Source: Utricularia gibba (Eukaryota; Streptophyta; Magnoliopsida; Lamiales; Lentibulariaceae). From it: a stretch of 64,000 bases of DNA. Shown piece after piece: positions 23,958 through 35,294 of this stretch; the stretch's first letter is position 1; each line of letters opens with the position of its first letter. Made by a program: the position numbers and the translations under genes. The notes beneath the pieces are model-generated. The model searched no databases. It was not told where the DNA came from and saw only the letters and a program-made list of their open reading frames with translations. The stretch lies in NCBI GenBank assembly GCA_002189035.1, contig NEEC01000016.1, positions 124,001 to 188,000 on the forward strand, read 5' to 3'.

Positions 23958-25362
23958 AGGGAAAACCTCTCCCATATGGTTTGGTCTCCTGGGATTTTCT
24001 TGTCTCAAAAAGATGATGAATAAGGCTGTCCTCCCCTCAAACTTGGCTGCATAATACTGAACTAAATTGTAGATTGGACTCCCCTATTCCTATCTACTTC
24101 ATTGATAACTTTTATGGTTTAAATAGCAAGTAACTGGTTGCACATCACTTGTGAGAGCCCAATGGCAGACCTGACTCCAGAGAAAAAGAAAGAAAGGGAG
24201 CGATGGGAGAACAGAGGTGTAAAGAGAGGATTCATGCATGAAGTTTTGCTTCTGTGGACATCTATCTATCTATCTCCCTCACTTGTTCTTCTGGCTCCTA
24301 GAGGCTAATGCAAGAAATGCCTTCTTTCCCTGCAGCACCGGTGATCTGTGCAGCATGTGTTTTCTCTTTTTCGCCATTTTTCTGTTTTAGTCAACCATTA
24401 GTTGATGTTACGAAAATCCTGTTACAGAAGCAAGGAAGCACCAGTTGGTATACAATGACCAAATGCCAACAAACTGATGAACATCATTTCCCCAAAGTCT
24501 GTAACTACCAACTACCCGGGAGACAAACTGATGAACTTTTTTAGGTCAAAATAATTACATACATGTAATATTTAAATAGCTAGAGGAAGTTTTACAGGAT
24601 AATTAATTGATTATATGTTTGAGATAGTTGTCTATAGATAAATATATAGTTGGTACATATATTTTATAACTATACTATTATGATATACATTACTCTTGTA
24701 TAATATTGTCCGTTCCAAACGTTTAACTTACACATTCTTCACTTTTGAGCAAAACGTTTTGTATAAAATTAGGAAGATCTTTGTATTTAAACATATATTT
24801 TCCCTATCTATAACCAATATAAAATATCATAATCAAGTAATTGCCCTTAAATATATATATTTAAAATTAGATTCATTTGAAAAATATGTTTAAAATGTTT
24901 TATTAAATATTTAATAATTATGTTAGATAGTTATTATTTAAATTTTATTATCAGAATTAGATATTTTAATTTCGTTTATATTTAAAAAATATAGATGAAA
25001 AAAAATTTTTGATCATGAAAATTACGATTAAAGTTGTTAATAACAATACTTGTCAAATAAATTTATTTCTTAATATAAATGAATTTAGACATAGCTTTAT
25101 AGTGCCATGAATATATATTTAAAAGCTATGTTTAATATTTTGTATGAAATTTTTGAAATGGGCGGCGCGTGTCGGCTCTGTCATGTGTGTGTGAAGAGTC
25201 AAACGAGTACGACAAAACCCTGTCTTTTTCTTTCTTTTTCAAATGCACAACTCCTATTTAGACGTAATTACATCCACCACGTTGCGCAGGGCGCCCAATC
25301 TCCTTCCCGGATCGGAATCTATCTGCACTGCCGGTACAGGAGTGGTTTAAGCGGAAGCTAAC
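23958..25362. other. Intergenic, 3' flank and AT-rich spacer
   Basis: This holds the 3' untranslated region of the EDR2-like gene, with a short TCTA run near 24,261-24,275. From about 24,550 to 25,140 it is very AT-rich. A less AT-rich stretch from about 25,150 leads into the next gene. No conserved ORF, RNA gene or element was recognised. Confidence 0.7.
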
Positions 25363-28300
25363 ATGGTGGCCGTTTATGCCACCGCTGCCTCCGCTGGCAT
25401 CTTTGCTCCGCCTCCATTTCTCCGTCGCTGGAGAGCCTCCTGTAAACTGGACGTGTCTGCATCTATCGTCTCCGCCGAGAAACATCTGTCTCCTGCCAGC
25501 ACGCAGTCCTGGCCCACCGCTTACCCGACGCTCGATGCCCCCTTGACTGAAGGGAAAAGTAGCCACCGATCAACGTTGAAAGATTACTTCGCTCAGTCGG
25601 CGACACTGGTTAGAGAAACAGAGGGCGGTCCGCCGCGGTGGTTGGTGCCGTTGGATTGCGGGCCGAGCTTAAAAGATGCTCCTGTTTTGCTCTACTTACC
25701 TGGTGCGCTGAATCAATTGAACTTTAAATGTTCAAAACTCCAAGCTGTTTCCGCTTTCAATGTTCTGCTTCAACTAGATTTGGTTTTGTTTGTTTAAAGG
25801 GTTGACTGGTAATGGACTCGGATTGATGCTGCATCACCATAGACTTTGCAAGTAATGTTCCATCTCCAAAACCCATCTCGCGATTGGTTAGCTACTTTCT
25901 TTACTCACACTATCTTCGTCTCTTGGAGGGCGTTCGATACGTGGTGCCTGCACGTTCCCTTCACAGACAGAAGATCTTTCATTGGTACTGCCTCTTTCCT
26001 TCATTTGGAGTTTTATGATGCAATTGTAAGGATATGTGAGATCAATTCCGTACTTCATGTTGAATCTAGGCCTAGTCACGCTTGTTGAAGATGTGGTTAA
26101 AATGGAGCATTCTCGTGCCCCGAACAAGCCCATATACATACTTGGAGAATCATTTGGAGGATGCTTGGCTCTTGCCGTTGCTGCTCGAAACCCGTCTATC
26201 GACCTCATGTTGATCTTATCAAATCCAGGCAAAGAATATAGCTTTCTTTGTATTGGGGAAGATACTTTTGTCATATGCCAAGGTTCTTTGTTCAAATTTC
26301 GTGTTCTTATTACAGCTACTTCGTATGGTGCGTACCCTTTTCAAACGGAAGCACTCTTACCAGCCACGTTGATGATTCCCAGCAAACTTCCGTCTAGTCT
26401 GTTTTTCATCATAAGCGTGCTATCAGGTTTGTGTTCTTGAGAAGAAAGGCGTTGTCATGTTCATCATTCGTACGTTTAATAATCGGATTGGTATCAAGTT
26501 CTTCGGTATCAGGTGTTCCATTGAAAATGGTGGGTGAAAAGATTGGGAAGTTTCTTCCTTTGGAACACGTCGTTGGAGAGATCTCTCAAGACAATGAAGC
26601 CCTGTCAGCTTACCTTTCCGTAAGTACAGTAAGCTTATAGTTGACGAAGTGAATCAACAGAAGCTTCAATAAGCACATGCTTTGCTTCTGTTAGGTAGCT
26701 ATATGTTCTCTGGGCTTTCAAAGAAAAAGTAAACTGCAAAATGAAACATACACATGATTCTTTTATTGATTCTTGAATATTGTGAGTGATTGGCAGGCAC
26801 TCTCGGATTTTGTGAGCATTGAGACGCTCGTGTGGAAGCTCGAGCTACTCAAATCCGCAGCAGCGTTCGCGAATTCGAGACTCAACTCTGTCAAAGCTCA
26901 AACTTTAGTTCTTGCCAGGTTTCCCATCTCCATTCCTTGATCTATTCTATGTTTATCAGCTGACTGACTTTTGAACCTTTCAGTGGAAGAGACCAGTTAC
27001 TTCCCAGTAAAGAGGAAGCTGAAAGGCTTCGTAAGGTTATCCAAAGATGCGAGGTTCGGGTCTTTGATGAGAGCAACCATGCTCTCTTACTGGTAATATA
27101 CAGTATTTCTTGCTGCCATGGATACCCATAGTGTATCTGAACATCCAAATCCAGTCTTCCTTGGCTTGAATTGCAGGATCCGGACATAGATTTGATTCCG
27201 ACTTTGACTGGTGCCAGTTTTTACAGGCGGGGACTACGCCACAACTACGTCTCAGATTACTTGCCTCTCAGTCCTGATGAATTCCAGAGATTATACGGTC
27301 CACAAAGGTGAAGAAGACTTGATTTTCACCTCTGCCTCATAGCTACTCACTTCACTTGCTGGTTTATCCATCCAGGTGGATAGAAACCATAACAGATCCG
27401 GTGATGATCTCGACTCTGGACAATGGGAAACTGGTGAGAAACTTGGGTGGGATTCCCTCACAGGGACCCGTGCTCTGCGTTGGTTACCATATGATGCTTG
27501 GCCTCGAAGCGGTTCCTATGGTTGGTCGCTTCTGGGAAGAAAGGGGTATACTTCTTCGGGGTATTGCACACCCAATGATGTATGTTCAGGAGAAGGAAGG
27601 CCTGTTTCCTGCCATTTCATCTTTCGACATTATCAGAAAAGTGGGAGCTGTTCCAGTGTCAGGCACTAATTTCTTCAGACTCATGTCATCAGGCTGCCAT
27701 GCCCTCTTGTATCCAGGGGGAGTTCGGGAGGCTCTTCATCGAAAGGTAGCATTCCTTTGTCGGAGACAGAAGTACCTGCATCATGCTGATGTTATAACGT
27801 TATCAGGGGGAGGAATACAAACTGTTCTGGCCTGAACAATCGGAGTTTGTAAGAATAGCGGCAAGGTTTGGAGCAAAGATCGTTCCTTTTGGTTGTGTTG
27901 GAGAAGATGATGTTGGCGAAGTAAGATTTCTGAGCAACTTTCTCTGCCCCTGCCGTTCATATCCTGAATAACCGAACCCTCCTTGAAAAATCTGAACAGC
28001 TCCTCCTGGACTACAATGACCTCTCCAGGATTCCATATTTCAAGCAAAGCATACAAGAGCTCACCCAAGAAGCAGTCAAGTTGAGGTACCTTGAATCCTA
28101 TCCCGCATTAAATTTACGTCTTTCCGAATTTCCATAGCAACAATGTGCAACAGGACTGAGGCACGAGGGGAAGTTTCAAACCAAGATCTATACCTTCCAG
28201 TGCTCCTACCTAAAGTACCGGGACGATTCTATTACTACTTCGGGAAGCCCATAGAAACAAAAGGTGCACTGCAGTGTGTTTTTTGTTGTGAGAAGGCTGA

Positions 28301-28522
28301 GTGAAGGATGATAATGTGTTTGCTTATTCAGGGAGAGAGGCGGAGCTGAAGAGGAAGGAGACGGCTGATTTGGTGTATCTGCAAGTGAAAACAGAAGTTG
28401 AGAAATGCCTTAGTTTTCTCAAGGAGAAGAGAGAAAAGGATCCATACAGGAACATCTTTGCTCGCTTAGCATACCGAGGAATCCATGGATCTCACTCTCA
28501 AGTTCCCACATTTGATTTTTAG
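25363..28522 (+). CDS. Phytyl ester synthase-type plastid acyltransferase (PES1/PES2 family)
   Basis: Fourteen exons give 685 aa: 25363-25702, 25800-25851, 25929-25984, 26070-26228, 26316-26426, 26513-26619, 26797-26918, 26984-27092, 27177-27307, 27376-27745, 27807-27920, 28000-28085, 28154-28263 and 28332-28522. The N-terminus (MVAVYATAASAGIFAPPPF, then basic and Ser-rich) looks like a chloroplast transit peptide. An alpha/beta-hydrolase half follows, with the nucleophile elbow GESFGG (Ser at about 177). The C-terminal half is DGAT-like acyltransferase (VGYHMMLGLEA at about 431-441, then GIAHPMMY). PES proteins of plastoglobules esterify free phytol and diacylglycerol with fatty acids released during chlorophyll and galactolipid breakdown. 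Length and exon pattern fit the family (about 700 aa). Intron 4 appears to start with GC (CCAG|gcaaag at 26,229) and end with AG, restoring NPATS. Whether it is closer to PES1 or PES2 cannot be told here. Its 3' end faces the CITRX gene, 305 bp away. Confidence 0.92.
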
Positions 28523-28827
28523 GAATCTCCATCAAGAATAAACCAGAGCTGGAACTATGCATAACAGTGAGTCCAAATTATTTAATGGGTTCTGGAATTG
28601 CAATTTCACTAGATAACATACCCATAAACAATATGAATACACAATAACATGCATGGAAAGTCAAATGAATAAGGCCGCAACAAAATTCATAGTACATCTA
28701 TCAAGAATAATATGATGAACTAAAATAGCACAACTCAAACATCACATACATAGCAGAATTTAGGGTACAGTAACCATATTGGTCAGCTTAGAGATGGCAC
28801 TGGAAGTCAAAGGCACAAAGTCCCCCT

Positions 28828-29726
28828 TCACATGTCATTCTCAAGTATGGATCGCATCATCTCTATCGGAATGAGGCCTTCGGTTCTGATGGCATCTTTG
28901 TTTGGATCGGAACTTATGAAATACACTGTGGGCAATCCCCTAACCTGCATCACAGGCAACCATGATGGCTGTTACCAAATCAATGGCCAGGTGCTGTGGG
29001 CTTAGTTCGCTTGTTACCTGCATATCCCTAGCAAATTCATATTCATCATCAGTATCTACCTTCACGATCAATGCCTTATTCTGGTACTCAACAGCAAGCT
29101 GCATAACACCACACCCGCGGGGTTAGCTTGGCATCGACCTTGTTCACAAACTGAACTCGCTTGAAATCTACTGAGTACTATTCAATCTATCTTCAATATT
29201 GTAAAAATGAAGAACAGTACTTGATTTGAAGAAAACACATCATACCGTTTCCAACACTTGTGCCATTAAAATACATGGACCACACCATGTAGCATAGAAA
29301 TCGACTATCAATGGCACATTTCTTTCTCCTCTAACCAAATCTTGAATTTCCTTTGCAGATAGCTTTTTCTGTACCATTAGTGAAATTGGAACAGAATTCA
29401 TGTCCAAAGTTAGCAGGTTCAACCTTACAATATCAAGAAGAAATCTATCCAAAAGACGCAACACATACACTACTCGCATGCAGGAGTACACAATTTACAA
29501 ACTGGAAATGCAAGCATACCACGAGATAATCATCAGCGAGGTACTTTCCGGCCAGGGGCTTGCATATGAACTTCCTCGAGAGCTTTTTAGGCGAAGGGGA
29601 AAAGGGTCTGCAACTATCTCTGTTATCGGAGAACAGAGAAGTTCGTAGAGGCGATTTCAAGACATGGCGAACGTGCGAGGAATTCACTAAAGCTGGGACA
29701 GTGAATGAAGCAATAGCAGCTTGCAT
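28828..29726 (-). CDS. Thioredoxin z / CITRX, chloroplast
   Basis: Four coding exons, in transcript order 29520-29726, 29246-29368, 29018-29098 and 28828-28944, give 175 aa. All junctions are GT-AG and in phase. Residues 1 to about 55 are basic and Ser-rich, like a transit peptide. The thioredoxin fold follows, with active site WCGPC and the conserved stretches KVDTDDEYEFARDMQ and VRGLPT. Exon 1 ends GKYLADDYLV and exon 2 starts KKLSAKEIQ, as in tomato CITRX. TRX z is a core subunit of the plastid-encoded RNA polymerase complex and interacts with fructokinase-like proteins; in tomato, CITRX also binds the cytosolic tail of the Cf-9 receptor. The ATG at 29726 was chosen because it gives the usual family length. 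An in-frame ATG at 29822 would add 32 residues without similarity I recognise and probably lies in an intron or 5' leader. Confidence 0.93.
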
Positions 29727-30270
29727 TACAGCTCTGTTTCTGAAGACTGAATTTTGGGCTGGGATCGAAGGGAGGTGCAGCCCGTGGACTACGCAAAATG
29801 GGGAGCACGCCAACCTGTGCATAGTTCGAGAAAGCACTTGATGAAAAGGTAAAAACACCGGAAGAGAAGAAATTACGGAACAAAGGATGCAAATGCAAAG
29901 GAATTTTCCATGGCGTGGTATTACAGAACGAATCAAATCCAGCATACAAACTAGGGAACTAAAAATTTCAGCTTACTCAAAACAATTTGAACACAAACCC
30001 GAGCCCCAAAAAATAAACAGCATTTACCAATTCTTAGATGTAAGAAAAACACCAAAAACAGGAAACTGAGAACGCAAAGAAGAAGAGTGATACATAACCC
30101 AGGAACAAATTGCAACACAGAGCAGGAAGAAGAAAATCATAATCGTAAGACAATTTTTACCTCAAAGACAAAATGATGGGTTGAATTGAAGGCGGCGGCA
30201 ATGCAAATCGTCTTCGGATTTGAAACTCGACCACGCGAATGAACGGAGCGGGATGGATGGGTCGCAGCTG
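29727..30270 (-). promoter_or_regulatory. Probable 5' leader of CITRX with an intron
   Basis: Reading the minus strand upstream of the start codon, a plausible acceptor (CTTCAG at about 29,743-29,748) lies shortly before the ATG. A plausible donor (TTTGAG|GTAAAAA near 30,162-30,172) follows a less AT-rich stretch (about 30,170-30,300) that looks like a non-coding first exon. This model explains the long gap to the likely transcription start. It is inference from splice-like signals only. Confidence 0.4.
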
Positions 30271-32345
30271 CGGCTGACTGAACCTTCACCGCCGTCTGGA
30301 TAAGTTCCTTTTTCCTTTTTTTTTTTAACCCTGCAATTTAATGACCATCAAAACATTTTTGACACTTTTACAAGAATTACTACAAGCAATGTATTTTCCA
30401 GGCTGTATTTAATCTTGAAATTTAATACTATAATAATTTGATTTTTAATTTTCAATTGTGCCACTTTTTTAAATATTTTTAATTGTGAATTGATCTCATT
30501 GTTTTTCCTTATCTCAAAGTAGAAGCACACAAGGCATTTATATGGCATTTTTTATTCCTCCCATATATAGGGTTTGATCTAGACATGCCATTTTTACTCT
30601 CTTTCTCATACATTAACACAAAAATTTTATATAGGGGATGTCCAATTTTTTCACACATATACGATCTGAATTTGTAAATGGAGTACAATTTCCAGAAGAA
30701 ATGACCGTGAAATAGTTATTATTTGTAATGACTTATCCTTACTTTACGTTTGCTTTAGTTATCCAACTCTTATGATTGTACTTTTTTCCTATCTTTGGTT
30801 TACTTTTCCAGAAAGATCACCCATGTTCGAAATATCTCCTCAAACATGTTTAACTTTAGATTGTTTATCAAATGCTCTAGAAAAAGTCTCATGTAATGGC
30901 CCTTGGTATAACAAGTCACAAAATGAAAAACAAAACCCTAGATATCCACCGGGTCCCCATGGCGTCTAGCAATAAACGAATGAGTGAAGCAATAAGGTTG
31001 ATTCAAGAAATAAGGAGATGGGTATTTTTCTTTCCGGAATGTAAAAGTTTTCGATAGCTTGCTGTTATCTGACTCGTACAAAGCACTGATAAACGCACAT
31101 GCTTACTACCTCCTAAGATCTATGGAGGTATGCTTCCATTTATTCAAGGTTCTGATCGAGGATAATGCAGTAATCATGGAAGAAAAGCCGTCTGCTTTAT
31201 TGCTCGTGAGTTTCGCTGCCTTCTTCATCATCGTTATTCCTGTATTCGGTGGCCTCCGACCCACATCAAGAAGACAACACCAATGATCCTGCTGGCTATC
31301 GGAAACCGTAGTAGAATGTGAGGATTCTGCCGGGGAGCCATCGGCCACCCCCCATGAAACCCTAATCCGCATGGATGTGAAGGAAATTCAGTAACATTTC
31401 GTGACGTCTCATGAAGAAATAAAACACAACAAATCTATTACACTAATTTGAAAAAGTGGACATGAAAAATTCGCACCACACTCAACAACCACATCTTGCA
31501 CCATATTCAACAAAAATAGCACCCTATAACTACACTCGATAATCGGATGTAGAAAAAAATTACCTCTCATCGCTAGTTGTCCAATTTCACTGTTGGAGTA
31601 CGGTTTCTATTATTTCTCCCACTCGGCTTGTAACTTTCTGCTCCATTTCAATTGGGCAATCCCATGGTGCTATAGTAACATAAAGTTTGAATTTTGATGG
31701 AATAGTTTGCATGTTTTCAATATCATACAACCAAAAATCATGTCCACGAAGTGTTCAATAAGCACATGGGATGTGTTTGTTCCCTCTTTTAAGTTACCAA
31801 TTGGGAATGCTTACAAAAAAATATATATATCATCTCCTTTATTTTATTTTATTTTCAAATAATTTTCTTGTACCTATTGTTGGGATGATATGATATGAGT
31901 ACCATATTATATTGTATATGCATGTGGCTCCAGGTGGGGTGGATGATTGGTGAACGTTGATCACAGCAGTAGAGAATCTTGGAATTTCTGTATGGGGAAA
32001 ATGGGCCATCCGTCATTCCCTATTCACTTCCAGGCTCCACAAAACCCAAGTTGATCGCCCTCTTGTAAAGCTTGCTGTGTGTCTCCATTTGTGCTCTTGA
32101 ACCATTTCATGAATTGAGAAAAAAAAACCCTATTTCTGAGTGAACTGTTTTCGTGTTTTTGTAAAGGGGCTCCATGATGAGTACGAGGAGGAGTTTGATT
32201 ATAAAGCTGATGTACATGGAATTGGTTTCCAGAGATCCGAAGATTTTTTTAACCATTTTCATGTTTTCGTGTGAAAACTGCAGTAGAAAATAAAAGGGTG
32301 AAGTGGGGAATCGGGAAAACTCTGCACCTCCTCTTTTTTTTTTTT
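30271..32345. other. Spacer between CITRX and HD-Zip genes
   Basis: Mostly AT-rich, with no family-recognisable gene. It contains the small ORF at 31,119-31,286. It also includes the likely 3' untranslated region of the HD-Zip gene next to 32,345, with a T-run at about 32,333-32,347. Confidence 0.6.
31119..31286 (+). CDS. Small ORF with hydrophobic segment, unrecognised
   Basis: An ATG at 31119 opens 55 codons; a second in-frame ATG at 31176 opens 36. The shorter product starts MEEKPSALLLVSFAAF, continues with a strongly hydrophobic stretch that could be a signal peptide or a single membrane segment, and ends GGLRPTSRRQHQ. This shape (short, secretory-like leader, basic tail) is reminiscent of small secreted peptide precursors. 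I could not match it to CLE, CEP, IDA, PSK, RGF or PIP consensus tails. It may equally be a chance ORF. Confidence 0.2.
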   Translation, partial: SMEVCFHLFKVLIEDNAVIMEEKPSALLLVSFAAFFIIVIPVFGGLRPTSRRQHQ

Positions 32346-33147
32346 TTAATGGAAGCTTTGCGGGTCTGTCCATGGCCAAAGATCAGGGTTTTCTTCAATT
32401 CTTCCGAGGAGGTTGCAGAGGCCTGCGCTTCCGGCCGTACTCGGAGGAGGATGGTTTCCTCCTGCTGAGCTGTGGAGGAGCTCCGTCAACCCTCCGCCGA
32501 GAGCCATCGACGGAGGGAACAACACTGCGGCGGCGGTGGCGGCCCCGGTGTTATCAGTTGCGTTGCTCCAAGAATGCTCCTTCTCTCTGTTGAGATTTAT
32601 CGTCCCCCCAGATGATTCCCTCTTCCTCAAAGCCAGTATCTGAACATTCACCAAAACCTAGATGAATATTATCGGAAAACCCGTTAAGCGTACCAAGTGA
32701 GTTTCAAATTTCCCGACTGACCTGCGACTCGAGCTTCTTGTTCTGGGATTTGAGTGACTCGTTATCAGCTCTAATGGCGTCAAACTGCCGTTTAAGAACA
32801 TCGTAATCCTTCTCCAGCTGCTTCGTCTTGGACCTCGCACGGCGGTTCTGAAACCAAATCGCAATTTGACGCGGCTGGAGGCCTAAAGCCCGGGCAAGCT
32901 CCATCTTCCGTTCGGGCTCCAGTTTGCTACCCAATTCGAAGCTTTTTTCCAAGGCCCGAACCTGTTCCACATGGAGCCTCCTCTTCTTCTCGCCGTGAAA
33001 CTGGGAGCCATCGTCCGACATCTCGTCATCCGGGGGCATATCAGCACCAGAAAAAGACACCGATCTCCCCATCAAGAAACCATGAAAATCAGTGACAGCA
33101 GAAGATGAGGAAGGCAGCCGAGATGCGTTTTCACGGCTCTGAAACAT
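32346..33147 (-). CDS. HD-Zip class I transcription factor (ATHB13/23/20-like)
   Basis: Two exons (32722-33147 and 32346-32639, 82-nt intron) give 239 aa. The homeodomain (about 53-108, [18 protein letters not shown] to WFQNRRAR) is followed directly by a leucine zipper ([20 protein letters not shown], about 109-145). The C-terminal half has the INLN(R/K)E motif and ends in DLWPW, both seen in the ATHB13/ATHB23 clade. Class I HD-Zips bind CAAT(A/T)ATTG as dimers and tune growth, cotyledon and leaf shape and abiotic stress responses. The intron sits inside the zipper-coding region, as expected. One oddity: the residue after RRAR is Ser (TCC codon) where nearly all HD-Zips have Trp (homeodomain position 56). 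The rest of helix 3 is intact. Confidence 0.92.
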
Positions 33148-35294
33148 ATCGGGGAGCTTCCCTTGATTCCTCTCCTTCTTCTGGTGTTAAATCTAATTCA
33201 TTTGCTCCAAGAAAAGAAGATGTAGATGCAAATTTTATGAAGGCATTGCTGAAGGGGTGAGAACATGGGGTCGCAAGTCTGTAAGCCAGCGATGATCTCC
33301 GTTAGGATGGAGACAGAGACCGTGTGGGAGAACATGAACTGTTAGTTATTTATTATTTTTCATTTTCTTTTCAATATCCCCTAACTATTCAAAAACTACA
33401 ATCTATTCAAAAAAAATTATATGATTTTCTGTTCTATATATAATGAATTTATTTACATCTCCAAACATCTATTTGATACACGTGTTATTCAATACATATA
33501 AAATAATCTATTAACCATCTTTTTAGAAAAAAACAAATAATTTCACATTCTAAAATTATAACAAAATAATCAATTATATAAAAAATTAAAGATCACTAAC
33601 AATCATTAATCTATATTTTTTGTATACTTGTATTTCAATTTTGACATAGTTTTTTAAATTAAGTTATTTTCATCTGTTTTAAATAAATTTATAAAATATG
33701 TATTAAACATATTTTAAATTATAAATATATCATATATTTACCTAAATAAATAATTTAAATATATTATTAAATAAAATAACCCTTCAACAGCATCTAAATG
33801 GGTTTAAATCCAAGTTGAGGTAAATTTGTGTGAATTTAATCATTTGAAAAAAAAATTGAATTGGAATTAAAAAAAAAAAGAATCCCCTTTTCTATAGCTA
33901 TAAATTATATAAACTCAAACCACAAACCCATTAACTATATCCCCTCAATGTGCTATTAATATAGACGCATAAATTTTACCTCAGTAAATTTAAGTATTTA
34001 TCTTAACAAAGCGTTAAGAATAGCTAATCATAGGTAAATTTTCTATTCTTTTTCATTAACAATCTAGGGAGGTATTTGATAATCGATTTGAAATTTACGA
34101 ACTAAATTGATAATCGCAATACTATTTCACTAAAAATTGAGTATTATTAATAACAATTTTTTGAACCATGCGATTTGCTCGAGTTGAAATTGGGGTTTTG
34201 ATTCAAAGGAAAAAGAGGCATCCATCTTCCCCAAAGAGTAATGGAACAAGAAATGTGAGGGATTGAGAGCAGAAATGATGCCCCCGATTCGAAATCATTG
34301 GTTGGCAGCGCACCCGAATAGACGTGGTCAAAATGGAATCCAGGAGAGGAATGAGAAATTCTGAATGGGAACAAAGAATTTCCGGAAACAATGAGGCATG
34401 GAGAGAGTTGGGTAAAGGGGTTCACCGCACCCGAATAGCCACAAAATGCTATTTTCATGAATCAGGCATCGTCCTCCTGTGTGCTCTTCTCCCTGCTACT
34501 CTGGTTAGGAGAAAGGGAAAAATACTGTGTTCCCAGAGTCTCTTCTCTTGCCTTCTTCCATTGATGACGGTGCATGAACTCGCTCGGCCCAGATCACAAC
34601 AGATGCTGCATCTGAAAGCATGTTCTCCCTTTCTGAAGGATGTGGATGCTGTGCTCAAGAAGAAAACTGGTTCAAGATGTTAAGAGCCACCACAACAGAT
34701 GCTGCATTCGAAAGCATGTGTGTGGAAGATGTGGATGCTGTGATATACTATCATCGGACTAGGTTATTGTAATTACTGGTGGATACGCATATGTATCTTT
34801 TTTGCAATATTAAAAAAAAAAGATGATATATTTTGGTAATTGAACTTAACTTATTATTATATATGATCTTAAAATCAACGAGTTACTATCTGATTATAAA
34901 TAGGAAGACAACATTAATATTGTAATATTTCACCTCGCAATTTTTACCTTTGATCATAGATGATGATAGAATATGTTCAATATTTTATAACGAGAATGGT
35001 ATAAATGGTTGTTTCTGATGCTATTCTACAAGTGAAGGCAGAAATTCATGTAATCCAAATACTTCCGTACACCCAGTTCCAAAATATGGGTTTAGTCACG
35101 TGTCCAACTCGAGTTGTTGTAATAAGGTGGGTCAGATGTACGGATGACCAGATAGACTGAACAGTCGAAATTTGGGAGCAAGTGCAGCAGGAGAATAGAG
35201 CGGGGGATCCCAATATCTACAGCACATGATCATCTGCTACATGGGTTATCATCAACGAAAAATCAAGTGGAAACCAATGGTTAACAGCCAAAAC
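33148..35294. other. AT-rich spacer with a short tandem duplication
   Basis: The region 33,350-34,140 is very AT-rich and shows no coding signal. The region 34,150-34,760 is more balanced and holds unrecognised ORFs on both strands, neither with domain features. The 3' untranslated region of the ABCB19 gene lies just left of 35,295. Confidence 0.6.
34595..34748. repeat. Imperfect tandem duplication, ~96-bp period
   Basis: CACAACAGATGCTGCAT at 34595 returns at 34691. Each copy is followed by similar text containing AAAGCATGT and then GATGTGGATGCTGTG. The second copy is shorter after AAAGCATGT. No function is apparent. Confidence 0.7.

Noticed and set aside
25258-25566. 102-codon minus-strand ORF at the phytyl ester synthase start
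   Set aside because: Antisense to the transit-peptide exon of a well-supported gene.
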